Both the position numbers and the translations under genes were made by a program. A stretch of DNA of 14,267 nucleotides from MAG-120531 sp041163765 (lineage in GTDB: Bacteria > Bacteroidota > Bacteroidia > Flavobacteriales > Flavobacteriaceae), in the NCBI GenBank assembly GCA_041163765.1, contig JBEAQS010000049.1, positions 1 to 14,267 on the forward strand. The letters run 5' to 3'. Positions 1 through 7,580 of the stretch are shown here, piece by piece; the first letter of the stretch is position 1, and the number at the start of each line of letters is the position of its first letter. Below the pieces are notes generated by a model. The model searched no databases. It saw nothing but the letters and a program-made list of their open reading frames with translations, and was not told where the DNA came from.

Positions 1-241
1 GGACATTGAAGCCCAATACACGGATATTTCCATGTCTTATGACCCATTATTCTCTTTTTCCACCGCGCTAAGCGGCAGTTACATCACCCCAAAGGGATTA
101 GCTAACCTGGAATCCACCAAGCGGATTGAAAAGTCCAATTCCTTTACCTTTGAAGGGTATTTCAAACAACTTGTCGAGAAAAAGCAACTTTTCATCAACG
201 CGCGTTACGGATCTATTCAATTAAACAACAGTTCACTATGA
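1..241 (+). CDS. C-terminal fragment of an unidentified protein, possibly beta-rich and exported
   Basis: This is the 3' end of a gene whose start lies left of the window. The frame is open from base 2 and ends at TGA 239-241, giving about 79 residues. An internal ATG at 32 exists, but the open codons before it (D-I-E-A-Q-Y-T-D-I-S) continue the same style of sequence, so I treat the gene as truncated by the window edge. The segment alternates hydrophobic and polar residues and contains 'INARYGSIQLN', which suggests a beta-strand-rich fold like DUF4097-type proteins often found beside head-GIN proteins. That resemblance is only an impression. Its stop overlaps the next start as ATGA (238-241), so the two genes are probably co-transcribed and translationally coupled. 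No specific function can be assigned. Confidence 0.6.
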   Translation, partial: DIEAQYTDISMSYDPLFSFSTALSGSYITPKGLANLESTKRIEKSNSFTFEGYFKQLVEKKQLFINARYGSIQLNNSSL

Positions 242-969
242 AAAAATTAATTTCACTCATCGTCATGACCACCATCTTCACCCAGCACACATGGGCTCAG
301 TGGGGAAAAAACATACGCGGAAACGGACAAGAAACCACCATCACCCGCAAGACTTTGGCCTACGACCAGATCAATGTATCCGGTTCGTTTGAGGTGGTTC
401 TTTTCAACGGCCAAGAAGGGGAAATTGAACTACAAGGAGAAACAAACCTGTTGAATTATGTAGACACACAAGTAAAGTCCGGACAGTTAATCATCAAACC
501 GCGTTCTGGCGCCCAACTAAAACCTAGCTGGGGTAAACGAATCGTCTTGCGGGTACCCGTCAAACAAATCGATGCTTTAAGGCTATCGGGTTCAGGGTCG
601 ATAGAAAGCTCAACAACGCTTCACGATCCCAGTATGGAAGTGATTATTTCTGGATCAGGAGACATCGATGTTGACCTTCAATGCACTGAACTAATCGCCG
701 TTATTTCTGGATCCGGAAGCATTACAGCTCGAGGTACCGCTACCCGCTCAAACATAAACTTGTCCGGGTCGGGCGATTTCAAAGGATTTGACCTTTCCAC
801 CAAAATCACAGAAGCAATCATTTCAGGATCAGCTGATGTATCGGTTTCAGTGAGTGATTTACTCAGCGCTAAAATTGTAGGGTCGGGCGATATCTATTAC
901 CGCGGGAATCCTAAAAAAATAGATAGCAAAATCGTGGGATCAGGTGATTTGATAAAAAGTCGTGACTAG
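238..969 (+). CDS. Exported head-GIN domain protein (DUF2807, putative autotransporter-adhesin head domain)
   Basis: A 243-residue protein with a clear Sec signal peptide: Lys-Lys at residues 2-3, a hydrophobic core, then a likely cleavage after TWA at residue 20. No lipobox Cys is present. The mature part carries a repeated turn motif, [SV]-G-S-[GA]-[DS], at residues 117-121, 138-142, 157-161, 176-180, 196-200, 214-218 and 233-237, with one weaker copy near 48. The period of 18-21 residues fits one rung of a right-handed beta-helix, as in the DUF2807/head-GIN family of Bacteroidota. Such proteins are periplasmic or surface-exposed; the adhesin label is by similarity and the true role is unknown. 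The start is set by the signal peptide and by the ATGA overlap with the upstream gene. The stop TAG shares the palindrome CTAG with the stop of the facing gene. Confidence 0.88.
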   Translation: MKKLISLIVMTTIFTQHTWAQWGKNIRGNGQETTITRKTLAYDQINVSGSFEVVLFNGQEGEIELQGETNLLNYVDTQVKSGQLIIKPRSGAQLKPSWGKRIVLRVPVKQIDALRLSGSGSIESSTTLHDPSMEVIISGSGDIDVDLQCTELIAVISGSGSITARGTATRSNINLSGSGDFKGFDLSTKITEAIISGSADVSVSVSDLLSAKIVGSGDIYYRGNPKKIDSKIVGSGDLIKSRD

Positions 970-2507
970 CGATCCTTTTTAGCTTTTTCGATAATCACCT
1001 CTGCAAAGGGCCTTTTTTGAAGATGACTTTCTAACCAAGAGAGCACATCGAGGTATAAAAAGGCTCTTTTTTCAATAGGATGATTCTCCAGCACGGACAA
1101 TCGATCGTATAATTCCTGAAAAGCTTGAGGCAAATCCTGAGGAAATATAGCGCCTAGACGCTTCATAAACCGCATCATTTCTTTTTGTACCTGCTGAAGG
1201 TCATTCATGCGCAACAAAAATTTGTAGGTCGCCTTGAGCTGAATCTCTAAGTGGTAATCCATACCCGCTTCATAATGGGCGATCAAACTCAACAATCTGG
1301 AAAAACACATTAAATCCTCTCTCATGTGCAGATCCTTATTGGCAATAATTTTCTTGAGATACTCAATGGATTTTTTGTAATCCCCCGAGCCAAAATACAT
1401 GCACGCAATCTTGTAGTACAAGACCATCACGTGGTGTTTGTCCAATCGATCTTTATGCAGCAAAATACCGGCCTCTATCTGTGGTATACGTTCCAGACCT
1501 TGCTTAAAACTGCCCTTCATAAAATGAAGATTCATTCGGTGACTCGCGAGATAGAGAAACCTGAGACTGCTGATGTTCTCATTATGGGGAAACTCCGCCA
1601 GCTTGGTTTTGAATTCGAGCTGTTCTAAGGTGCGTTCATACAAAGAGCGATACCTCAAATAAAACAAACTCTCCATGAGGTAATTATTTCCCTTGAGGTA
1701 AAAAACCGGATGAAACTGTATCATTTCAGGATGCTCATCAAACAATTGCACCCATTTATGGGCATACTTATAGCAGGTTAAAAAGTCTTGCAGCAAAAAA
1801 TGATACCAGAGTTGCGCTTTATAATACCATAATTTTTCGCGAATCCCCCACTCTTCCATGTGCTCTACAGGGGCGTTCAGTTCAAAAAAAGCACGTACTT
1901 TCTCCTGTTCTTGAGCTGTGCGCGCATAGCCAAATTGCAACATCATGGCATATAGCTGCAAAGACAAATTAGACCATTGACTAGCTACCGTATTTTGGGA
2001 AACCAATTCTTGTGTCTGGTTCACCAGAGAAAGCACGCGATCGGAAGTACTCTTGGCAAAATACTGAGTTTCTATTACCTTTTCCAGCTCAACAATCTCA
2101 TGCGCAATGCTTTTTTCTTGATGAGCAATGGCTGTGTTTTTGGCTTTTTCTAGAATTTTTAAACTCTGGCGATAAAGCCCTTTGTGGTATAAAATTGTAG
2201 CAAAGTCAAGTTGTTCCCTCAACTGAATTCGAATATTGTGGTGTGCGGGATTTAGGCGTAAACTGATCAGTATTTGCTTGTACAGGTGGGCCTTCAAATT
2301 GGAGATTTGGGTTTTGGCTACGATCCCGCTTTTAATGATTTCCTCCTCGTTATAGGTTTTACTTTTCTCCATCAGGTGAAACAGCAAAATAAATTTGGAA
2401 TCTACATTGACATCCAAACGCCCTACATAAAGTTTAAACTGTCTTTTTTCAGACTTAGTGAGTGATTTTATAAGAACAAATAAGGGGTCTTTTTGCGTAT
2501 TTGTCAT
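966..2507 (-). CDS. Conserved helical cytoplasmic protein of unknown function, TPR-like
   Basis: A 513-residue protein with no signal peptide or membrane segment. It is strongly helical and rich in Leu, Lys, Glu and Tyr. I do not recognise a catalytic motif. The basic N-terminal segment around residues 10-30 ('IKSLTKSEKRQFKLYVGR') looks like the conserved start of a large uncharacterised family in Bacteroidota. Segments near residues 106-126 (L-Y-x-K-G-L-Y-R-Q-S-L-K-I-L) and near 368-392 (Y-F-G-S-G-D-Y-K-K-S-I-E-Y-L) have the helix-turn-helix spacing of tetratricopeptide-like repeats, so a scaffold or protein-binding role is plausible but unproven. The ATG at 2507 is preceded by an A/T-rich stretch with no Shine-Dalgarno. 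The gene stands alone: it diverges from leuA across 146 bases, and its stop overlaps the facing head-GIN stop by four bases. Confidence 0.85.
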   Translation of the reverse strand: MTNTQKDPLFVLIKSLTKSEKRQFKLYVGRLDVNVDSKFILLFHLMEKSKTYNEEEIIKSGIVAKTQISNLKAHLYKQILISLRLNPAHHNIRIQLREQLDFATILYHKGLYRQSLKILEKAKNTAIAHQEKSIAHEIVELEKVIETQYFAKSTSDRVLSLVNQTQELVSQNTVASQWSNLSLQLYAMMLQFGYARTAQEQEKVRAFFELNAPVEHMEEWGIREKLWYYKAQLWYHFLLQDFLTCYKYAHKWVQLFDEHPEMIQFHPVFYLKGNNYLMESLFYLRYRSLYERTLEQLEFKTKLAEFPHNENISSLRFLYLASHRMNLHFMKGSFKQGLERIPQIEAGILLHKDRLDKHHVMVLYYKIACMYFGSGDYKKSIEYLKKIIANKDLHMREDLMCFSRLLSLIAHYEAGMDYHLEIQLKATYKFLLRMNDLQQVQKEMMRFMKRLGAIFPQDLPQAFQELYDRLSVLENHPIEKRAFLYLDVLSWLESHLQKRPFAEVIIEKAKKDR

Positions 2508-2653
2508 CGTAATGTACTTGTCCTAAAATGTTGTATTTTAGCTTAATAGTCAGTAACTGAACCAAGTTAACATTGTATTTCTCCGTAGAGCACAGCTTTG
2601 ATTTGCTCAGTTGTGGCGTTATTTGTTACTTGCACCAAAACTAAGCAATTATA

Positions 2654-3814
2654 ATGAGTAAAGAATTAGTTCAGATTTTTGATACCACCCTTAGAGATGG
2701 AGAACAAGTTCCAGGTTGTAAACTCGACGCACCTCAAAAGTTAGAAATTGCTGCGCGCTTGGACGAATTAGGCGTCGATGTGATTGAGGCAGGATTTCCT
2801 GTGTCCAGTCCTGGAGATTTTAAAGCTGTAGCTCAAGTAGCTGCTCTAGTGAAGAACGCTGCTGTATGTGGCTTAACGCGTTCTGTTCAAAAAGACATTG
2901 AAGTGGCGGCTGAGGCGCTAAAAGCGGCAAAAAGACCGCGGATTCATACCGGTATTGGCACATCGGATTCACACATTAAATACAAATTCAACTCCACGAG
3001 AGAACAAATTATAGAACGGGCTGTATCTGCTGTGTCCTACGCCAAAACTTTTGTGGAAGATGTTGAATTTTATGCTGAAGATGCTGGAAGGACGGATAAC
3101 GAATACCTAGCTAGAGTGTGTGAGGCGGTGATTAAAGCTGGTGCCACAGTGCTCAATATTCCGGACACTACGGGCTATTGTTTGCCCGCCGAATACGGAG
3201 CGAAAATAAAATACCTCAAAGAGAACGTAAAAGGGATCGAAAAAGCCATTTTGTCTTGTCATTGCCACAACGACCTGGGATTAGCTACCGCCAATTCAAT
3301 TGAAGGCGTCATCCATGGTGCACGACAAATCGAATGTACTATTAACGGGATCGGTGAACGTGCAGGTAATACCTCACTTGAAGAAGTGGTAATGGTACTC
3401 CGACAGCACCCACACCTAAACTTAGATTCCAGGGTAAATAGCAAACTGCTTTACAGCACGAGTCAAATGGTCTCCCAACACATGGGAATGATCGTTCAAC
3501 CCAACAAAGCCATCGTTGGGGCCAATGCATTTGCCCACAGCTCAGGAATCCACCAAGATGGGGTGATTAAAAACAGAGAGACCTACGAAATTATCGATCC
3601 AGCTGACGTTGGTGTCAATGCTTCATCGATCATTCTCACAGCAAGGTCTGGCAGGGCTGCATTGGCATATAGAGCCAAATTAGTCGGCTATGAGCTGACC
3701 AAAACTCAGCTAGATGTTGTTTACGAGCAGTTTTTATTGTTTGCTGACCGCAAAAAAGAAATCCTGGATGACGACCTTCACGAAATCGTTAAACTGAGCC
3801 CGATTGATCGTTAA
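2654..3814 (+). CDS. leuA: 2-isopropylmalate synthase, short form lacking the C-terminal leucine-binding domain
   Basis: Condenses acetyl-CoA with 2-oxoisovalerate to form 2-isopropylmalate, the first committed step of leucine synthesis, in the cytoplasm. Residues 10-18 are the DTTLRDGEQ signature, with D15 a metal ligand. HCHNDLG at 203-209 supplies metal ligands H203 and H205. NGIGERAGN at 231-239 gives the fourth ligand, N239. HSSGIHQDG at 295-303 is the linker-region motif. These match the order and spacing known for E. coli LeuA. The protein is 386 residues, against about 520 for E. coli LeuA; the missing part is the LeuA dimer/regulatory domain. Homocitrate or citramalate synthases share the fold, but the NGIGERAGN and FAHSSGIHQDG stretches are LeuA-like, so LeuA is preferred. 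No leuB, leuC or leuD is adjacent. The stop TAA overlaps the facing gene's stop within TTAA at 3811-3814. Confidence 0.9.
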   Translation: MSKELVQIFDTTLRDGEQVPGCKLDAPQKLEIAARLDELGVDVIEAGFPVSSPGDFKAVAQVAALVKNAAVCGLTRSVQKDIEVAAEALKAAKRPRIHTGIGTSDSHIKYKFNSTREQIIERAVSAVSYAKTFVEDVEFYAEDAGRTDNEYLARVCEAVIKAGATVLNIPDTTGYCLPAEYGAKIKYLKENVKGIEKAILSCHCHNDLGLATANSIEGVIHGARQIECTINGIGERAGNTSLEEVVMVLRQHPHLNLDSRVNSKLLYSTSQMVSQHMGMIVQPNKAIVGANAFAHSSGIHQDGVIKNRETYEIIDPADVGVNASSIILTARSGRAALAYRAKLVGYELTKTQLDVVYEQFLLFADRKKEILDDDLHEIVKLSPIDR

Positions 3815-5037
3815 TCACGCGACAATAGCTCTTTTATTTTTCGGTCAAAATCTGCTTTAAACCGCTGGTGCGCTTCTCCTGTGGCAGGACCATCAAATCC
3901 CGAATGCACCTCAAATACCTTCCCTTGTTTATCCAAGATAACCATCGTTGGATAGGATTTAATCTCCCCGATAAACGGTAAAATTGTTTGCGCTTTTACT
4001 TTATCTGAGGTACCAAATTGAGCGAGCGTAACCGGATATGGAATAGAAAATCTGGATTTCAGATTTTTCAGACGCTGCCAAGCGCGTTCCTCCGTTGGGG
4101 CGTATTCTACGGACAAGGCAATTACTGCCAAATCTGGATTTGGATTATTCGCTAAATAGTCGATTAAAAATTTTGTTTCATCCAAACAATTGGGACACCA
4201 AGAACCCATCACCTGTAAGACCATAACCTTACCATTCCAAACAGCGTCCGGATAATTCACCCCACGACCTTCTGTGTCTTTAAAAGAAAACTCCACAGGT
4301 AACTCACTAGCTATAGATGGGTGTTGCTCCATCCAAAGATCTAAACTGAACGCATCATCTCTACTCCATAAAAAGGGAGTTTGCATATGATTTTCATAGT
4401 AAAATTGTCCTTCAAGTCCTCGATCGGTATACTTGGCCAAAAACAAATAGGGATGCGCTCCATCAAAAGTCGAAAGGCGTAAGCTATCTCCGAAAACGTG
4501 TCCAGACAAATACCGGTAATCACCCGTAGGTGTTCTCACTGTTCCCCTCACTTTTGTTCCCACTTGTTCTAGATCCGCTTGAGCTATATCCACGACTTCT
4601 GGTTTTGGAAAAAAAGCTGCTTTCCAACTGCCGTCTACGTTTATGGATGCTGAAGTTGTTGGATCTTCATTACGTGATGACCCATAGACCGCACTGAATG
4701 GTGTACTGCGGTTAAGGTCCTCTTTGTGGTATACTCCTTGAAGAGTACCCGAATTGTACTTGGCTTTTATCACCGCGTCGTATGGTGCCAGGGCAATCCA
4801 TAATGAATCGCCATCCACACGTACTTGATCATAGACCATCGTTTCTCGATCGTTATAGAGGGTCATTTGCCATTGTTGATCCCGCTGATCGAGATTCATC
4901 AAGAAATTTATCTGATTTCCATCTTTCACTGTTAAGGATCCCACCCAATCTCCCGCTAAAGAGGATGGCTGACTAGATGTGTTTTGGCAACTATACAACA
5001 GAGGTGCCATCAGAGCAGAAATAAGGATTTTCTTCAT
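3811..5037 (-). CDS. TlpA-like thioredoxin-domain lipoprotein
   Basis: A 408-residue envelope lipoprotein. The N-terminus is a lipoprotein signal with lipobox L-L-Y-S-C, so C17 is the predicted lipidated residue. Residues 25-235 are beta-rich and seem to hold two related barrel-like units, one starting near AGDWVGSL (28-35) and one near DGSWKA (135-140). Residues 245-408 form a redoxin/thioredoxin domain with the active site WCPNC (W280, CPNC 281-284) and the conserved cis-proline in 'SYPT' (P363). Such proteins act as periplasmic thiol-disulfide reductases or related oxidoreductases; the partner is unknown. It diverges from pheT across 104 bases with its own promoter-like site at 5054-5083. 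The start is fixed by the lipoprotein signal; 'ccagttcc' before the ATG has no Shine-Dalgarno. Confidence 0.88.
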   Translation of the reverse strand: MKKILISALMAPLLYSCQNTSSQPSSLAGDWVGSLTVKDGNQINFLMNLDQRDQQWQMTLYNDRETMVYDQVRVDGDSLWIALAPYDAVIKAKYNSGTLQGVYHKEDLNRSTPFSAVYGSSRNEDPTTSASINVDGSWKAAFFPKPEVVDIAQADLEQVGTKVRGTVRTPTGDYRYLSGHVFGDSLRLSTFDGAHPYLFLAKYTDRGLEGQFYYENHMQTPFLWSRDDAFSLDLWMEQHPSIASELPVEFSFKDTEGRGVNYPDAVWNGKVMVLQVMGSWCPNCLDETKFLIDYLANNPNPDLAVIALSVEYAPTEERAWQRLKNLKSRFSIPYPVTLAQFGTSDKVKAQTILPFIGEIKSYPTMVILDKQGKVFEVHSGFDGPATGEAHQRFKADFDRKIKELLSRD

Positions 5038-5053
5038 GGAACTGGTAAAAAAA

Positions 5054-5083
5054 CAAAGATAGGTGATCCCAATTAATCAAAAA
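5054..5083 (-). promoter_or_regulatory. Predicted Bacteroidota-type promoter of the TlpA-like lipoprotein gene
   Basis: On the minus strand, TATCTTTG (plus 5061-5054) matches the -7 consensus TAnnTTTG at all fixed positions. TTTTTG lies 16 bases upstream (plus 5083-5078), and another TTG lies at 5086-5084 with 22-base spacing; either could act as the -33 element. The box is about 17 bases before the ATG at 5037, implying a very short leader. Prediction from consensus only. Confidence 0.55.
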
Positions 5084-5091
5084 CAACCTCG

Positions 5092-5119
5092 TTTGCTTGG
5101 TGGGCATTAATTATATTTG
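5092..5119 (+). promoter_or_regulatory. Predicted Bacteroidota-type promoter of pheT
   Basis: TATATTTG at 5112-5119 is a perfect match to the Bacteroidota -7 consensus TAnnTTTG. TTTG at 5092-5095, 16 bases upstream, is a candidate -33 element, slightly closer than is usual. Transcription would start around 5125, leaving a leader of about 15-20 bases before the pheT ATG at 5142. It lies back to back with the divergent promoter of the lipoprotein gene, with the two -33 candidates less than 10 bases apart. Confidence 0.55.
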
Positions 5120-5141
5120 TGGCTTGAATTAATGCAAAAAC

Positions 5142-7568
5142 ATGAAGATTTCCTATCAATGGATTAAACAGTTTGTGCCTACAGACTGGAACGCAGATAA
5201 AACAGCCACCTTACTCACTGACTTAGGACTTGAAGTTGAGGGAATTGAACCATTTGAAAGCATAAAAGGAGGGCTTCAAGGTTTGGTGGTGGGTAAAATA
5301 CTCACTGCTGAAAAACATCCCAATGCTGATCGCCTGCAAGTGACTACAGTGGATGTGGGAAACGGCCAAGTACTGTCTATAGTTTGTGGTGCTGCCAACG
5401 CGGCCGCTGGACTCACTGTGGTCGTTGCTCCCGTGGGGACCACTATTTACCCCACACAAGGAACGCCTTGGACCATTGAAAAAGGAAAAATTAGAGGGGT
5501 GGAAAGCCACGGTATGATCTGCGCAGAAGATGAAATAGGCTTGGGCACTGATCACAGCGGCATCATGGTTTTGGAGGATAGTCACCAACCTGGAACTCTG
5601 TTGAGTAGTTTATTTGACATTGACAAAGACCAAGTATTTGAAATAGGATTGACGCCAAACAGGGCGGATGCCATGAGTCATTATGGCGTAGCCAGAGACC
5701 TAAGGGCCGGAATGAAACAACAAGGAATAAACAAAGAATTGATTTTTCCTTCAACCTTTGGGTTTACTGTAGATAACCGAACCAATACCCTCTCAGTTCA
5801 AGTAGATGATGCATCCCTTGCCCCTAGGTATTGCGGACTCACTATATCAGGATTGTCCGTACAACCCAGTCCGAGCTGGCTTCAAAACAGATTGAAATCA
5901 ATTGGACTAAAACCGATTAACAATGTGGTTGACGCAACCAATTACGTACTTCATGAAATAGGACAGCCATTGCACGCTTTTGATGCTGACCGTATTGAGG
6001 GAGGAAAAATAATTGTGCGCACGGTTGATACAGGCACCAAATTCACCACCCTTGACGGCGTTGAAAGAACATTACATTCAGAGGATTTAATGATCTGCGA
6101 CACCAAAAAGCCACTGTGTATCGCAGGAGTATTTGGCGGGATTGATTCGGGAGTTACCGCTGAAACCAAGAATATTTTTCTTGAATCCGCCTATTTTAAC
6201 CCGGTATCGATCCGAAAAACAGCCAAGCGACATGGATTATCTACCGATGCCTCTTTTAGGTTTGAACGGGGAATCGATATTGAATTGGTAGAATCTGCAC
6301 TCAAAAGAGCCGCTCTATTGATTAAAGAAATTGCAGGGGGGCAAATATCCTCAGAAATCGAAGATTTATACCCCAAAAAAGTAGAGGCCCAGCAAGTTTT
6401 TTTAAGCTACGAAAAAATAAAAAAATTAATCGGCCAAGAAATCCCTGTAGACACCATCAAGTCTATCCTGACTTCACTGGAAATCAAAATTTTGAACAGC
6501 ACAGAAACTGGAATGGGACTGGCTATTCCTCCTTATCGGGTAGACGTTTTGCGCGAAGTTGATGTGGTTGAGGAGATACTCAGAGTTTACGGGTACAACC
6601 AAATTGATTATTCGAGTAAGCTCCATGCGTCCATTGCCCTGGTAGAAAAAAATGACACCCATCTAGTGCAAAAATCGATAGGTGATTATCTGGCCAGCAC
6701 AGGTTTTTTTGAGATCATGACCAACAGTCTTACCTCGGCAAAAAAACAAGAAACAGTTCCGTTAACCAACGACACTACCCCGGTAGACATACTCAATCCT
6801 TTGAGCCAAGATTTGGCTCAACTGAGAACCTCCATGCTTTTTTCTGGGCTTGAGGTAATCAAACACAACAACAACAGAAAATGGAGTAACCAGCGATTGT
6901 TTGAATTTGGAAAAACATACCTACAAACAACACAGGGCAGAAAAGAGCACCGACATTTATGTCTATGGGGGATCGGAAAATTACACGATGATCAATGGAA
7001 CACACAGGCCCCTGCTGCAGATTTTTTTGCACTAAAATCAACTTGTGAACAGCTGTTAGTCCGGTGTCGCGTAGCGGTAACACATACCTCCACAGCGGTG
7101 AGCTATCCCTTTACGGAATGTTTGCATTATTTCGCGGGAGAACAATGTCTATTGAGTGTAGGTATTGTCGATCCAAAACTCACAGAATCCTACGACATCA
7201 AAACTCCGGTTGCCTATGCTGAGTTGGATTGGGATCAAATTCACTCCATGCTTCAAAAAGAAGAAATCAAATTCAAACCCATACCAAAATACCCCAGTGT
7301 CTCAAGAGATTTGGCCTTATTGGTGGGGGAAAATATCACTTTTGAAGCGCTTAAAAATGTAGCACACAGCGTGATCGGTAATCTTTTGACCGAGGTGACT
7401 CTTTTTGATGTTTACAGCGGAAAGAATATCGATGCAGACAAAAAGTCTTATGGCTTGAGGTTTACCCTAAGCGATCCGGAACAAACACTGACTGATGGGC
7501 AAATAGACCAGTCGATGAAAAAACTGTTAACTGCTTTTGAGCAACAGTTCAACGCTACACTGCGCTAG
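5142..7568 (+). CDS. pheT: Phenylalanine--tRNA ligase beta subunit
   Basis: Beta chain of the alpha2beta2 enzyme that charges tRNA-Phe in the cytoplasm. At 808 residues it is full length for the bacterial family. Domains in order: N-terminal segment starting MKISYQWIKQFV; EMAP-II-like tRNA-binding OB fold, about 44-155 (ADRLQV at 62-67, VCGAAN at 81-86); B3/B4 editing domain, about 215-390 (NNVVDATNYVLHEIGQPLHAFD at 260-281, FRFERG at 372-377); B5 domain, about 408-480 (YRVDVLREVDVVEEILRVYGY at 465-485); catalytic-like core, about 490-705 (LNPLS at 551-555); and C-terminal anticodon-binding FDX-ACB domain, about 713-808 (YPSVSRDLALLV at 717-728). pheS is not adjacent, so the subunits are encoded separately. 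The gene appears monocistronic, with its own promoter-like site at 5092-5119, and ends in a small hairpin shared with the facing ABC-F gene. Confidence 0.97.
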   Translation: MKISYQWIKQFVPTDWNADKTATLLTDLGLEVEGIEPFESIKGGLQGLVVGKILTAEKHPNADRLQVTTVDVGNGQVLSIVCGAANAAAGLTVVVAPVGTTIYPTQGTPWTIEKGKIRGVESHGMICAEDEIGLGTDHSGIMVLEDSHQPGTLLSSLFDIDKDQVFEIGLTPNRADAMSHYGVARDLRAGMKQQGINKELIFPSTFGFTVDNRTNTLSVQVDDASLAPRYCGLTISGLSVQPSPSWLQNRLKSIGLKPINNVVDATNYVLHEIGQPLHAFDADRIEGGKIIVRTVDTGTKFTTLDGVERTLHSEDLMICDTKKPLCIAGVFGGIDSGVTAETKNIFLESAYFNPVSIRKTAKRHGLSTDASFRFERGIDIELVESALKRAALLIKEIAGGQISSEIEDLYPKKVEAQQVFLSYEKIKKLIGQEIPVDTIKSILTSLEIKILNSTETGMGLAIPPYRVDVLREVDVVEEILRVYGYNQIDYSSKLHASIALVEKNDTHLVQKSIGDYLASTGFFEIMTNSLTSAKKQETVPLTNDTTPVDILNPLSQDLAQLRTSMLFSGLEVIKHNNNRKWSNQRLFEFGKTYLQTTQGRKEHRHLCLWGIGKLHDDQWNTQAPAADFFALKSTCEQLLVRCRVAVTHTSTAVSYPFTECLHYFAGEQCLLSVGIVDPKLTESYDIKTPVAYAELDWDQIHSMLQKEEIKFKPIPKYPSVSRDLALLVGENITFEALKNVAHSVIGNLLTEVTLFDVYSGKNIDADKKSYGLRFTLSDPEQTLTDGQIDQSMKKLLTAFEQQFNATLR

Positions 7569-7580
7569 TTAACCACTAGC
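7564..7580. repeat. Small inverted repeat containing both convergent stop codons of pheT and the ABC-F gene
   Basis: GCTAGT (7564-7569) and ACTAGC (7575-7580) are perfect reverse complements around the five-base loop TAACC. The pheT stop TAG (7566-7568) is in the left arm, and the ABC-F stop (plus-strand CTA, 7576-7578) is in the right arm. On the plus strand TGTACATTTTTT follows, so this could be a weak terminator, but a 6-bp, AT-containing stem with the T-run five bases away is marginal. Confidence 0.35.

Noticed and set aside
32..241. A complete small gene starting at ATG 32
   Set aside because: The frame is open to the window edge upstream with similar residues, so this is more likely the tail of a longer gene.
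5223..5588. 121-codon open frame on the minus strand inside pheT
   Set aside because: It lies wholly antisense to the conserved tRNA-binding domain of pheT, has no recognisable family, and its composition follows the pheT codons.
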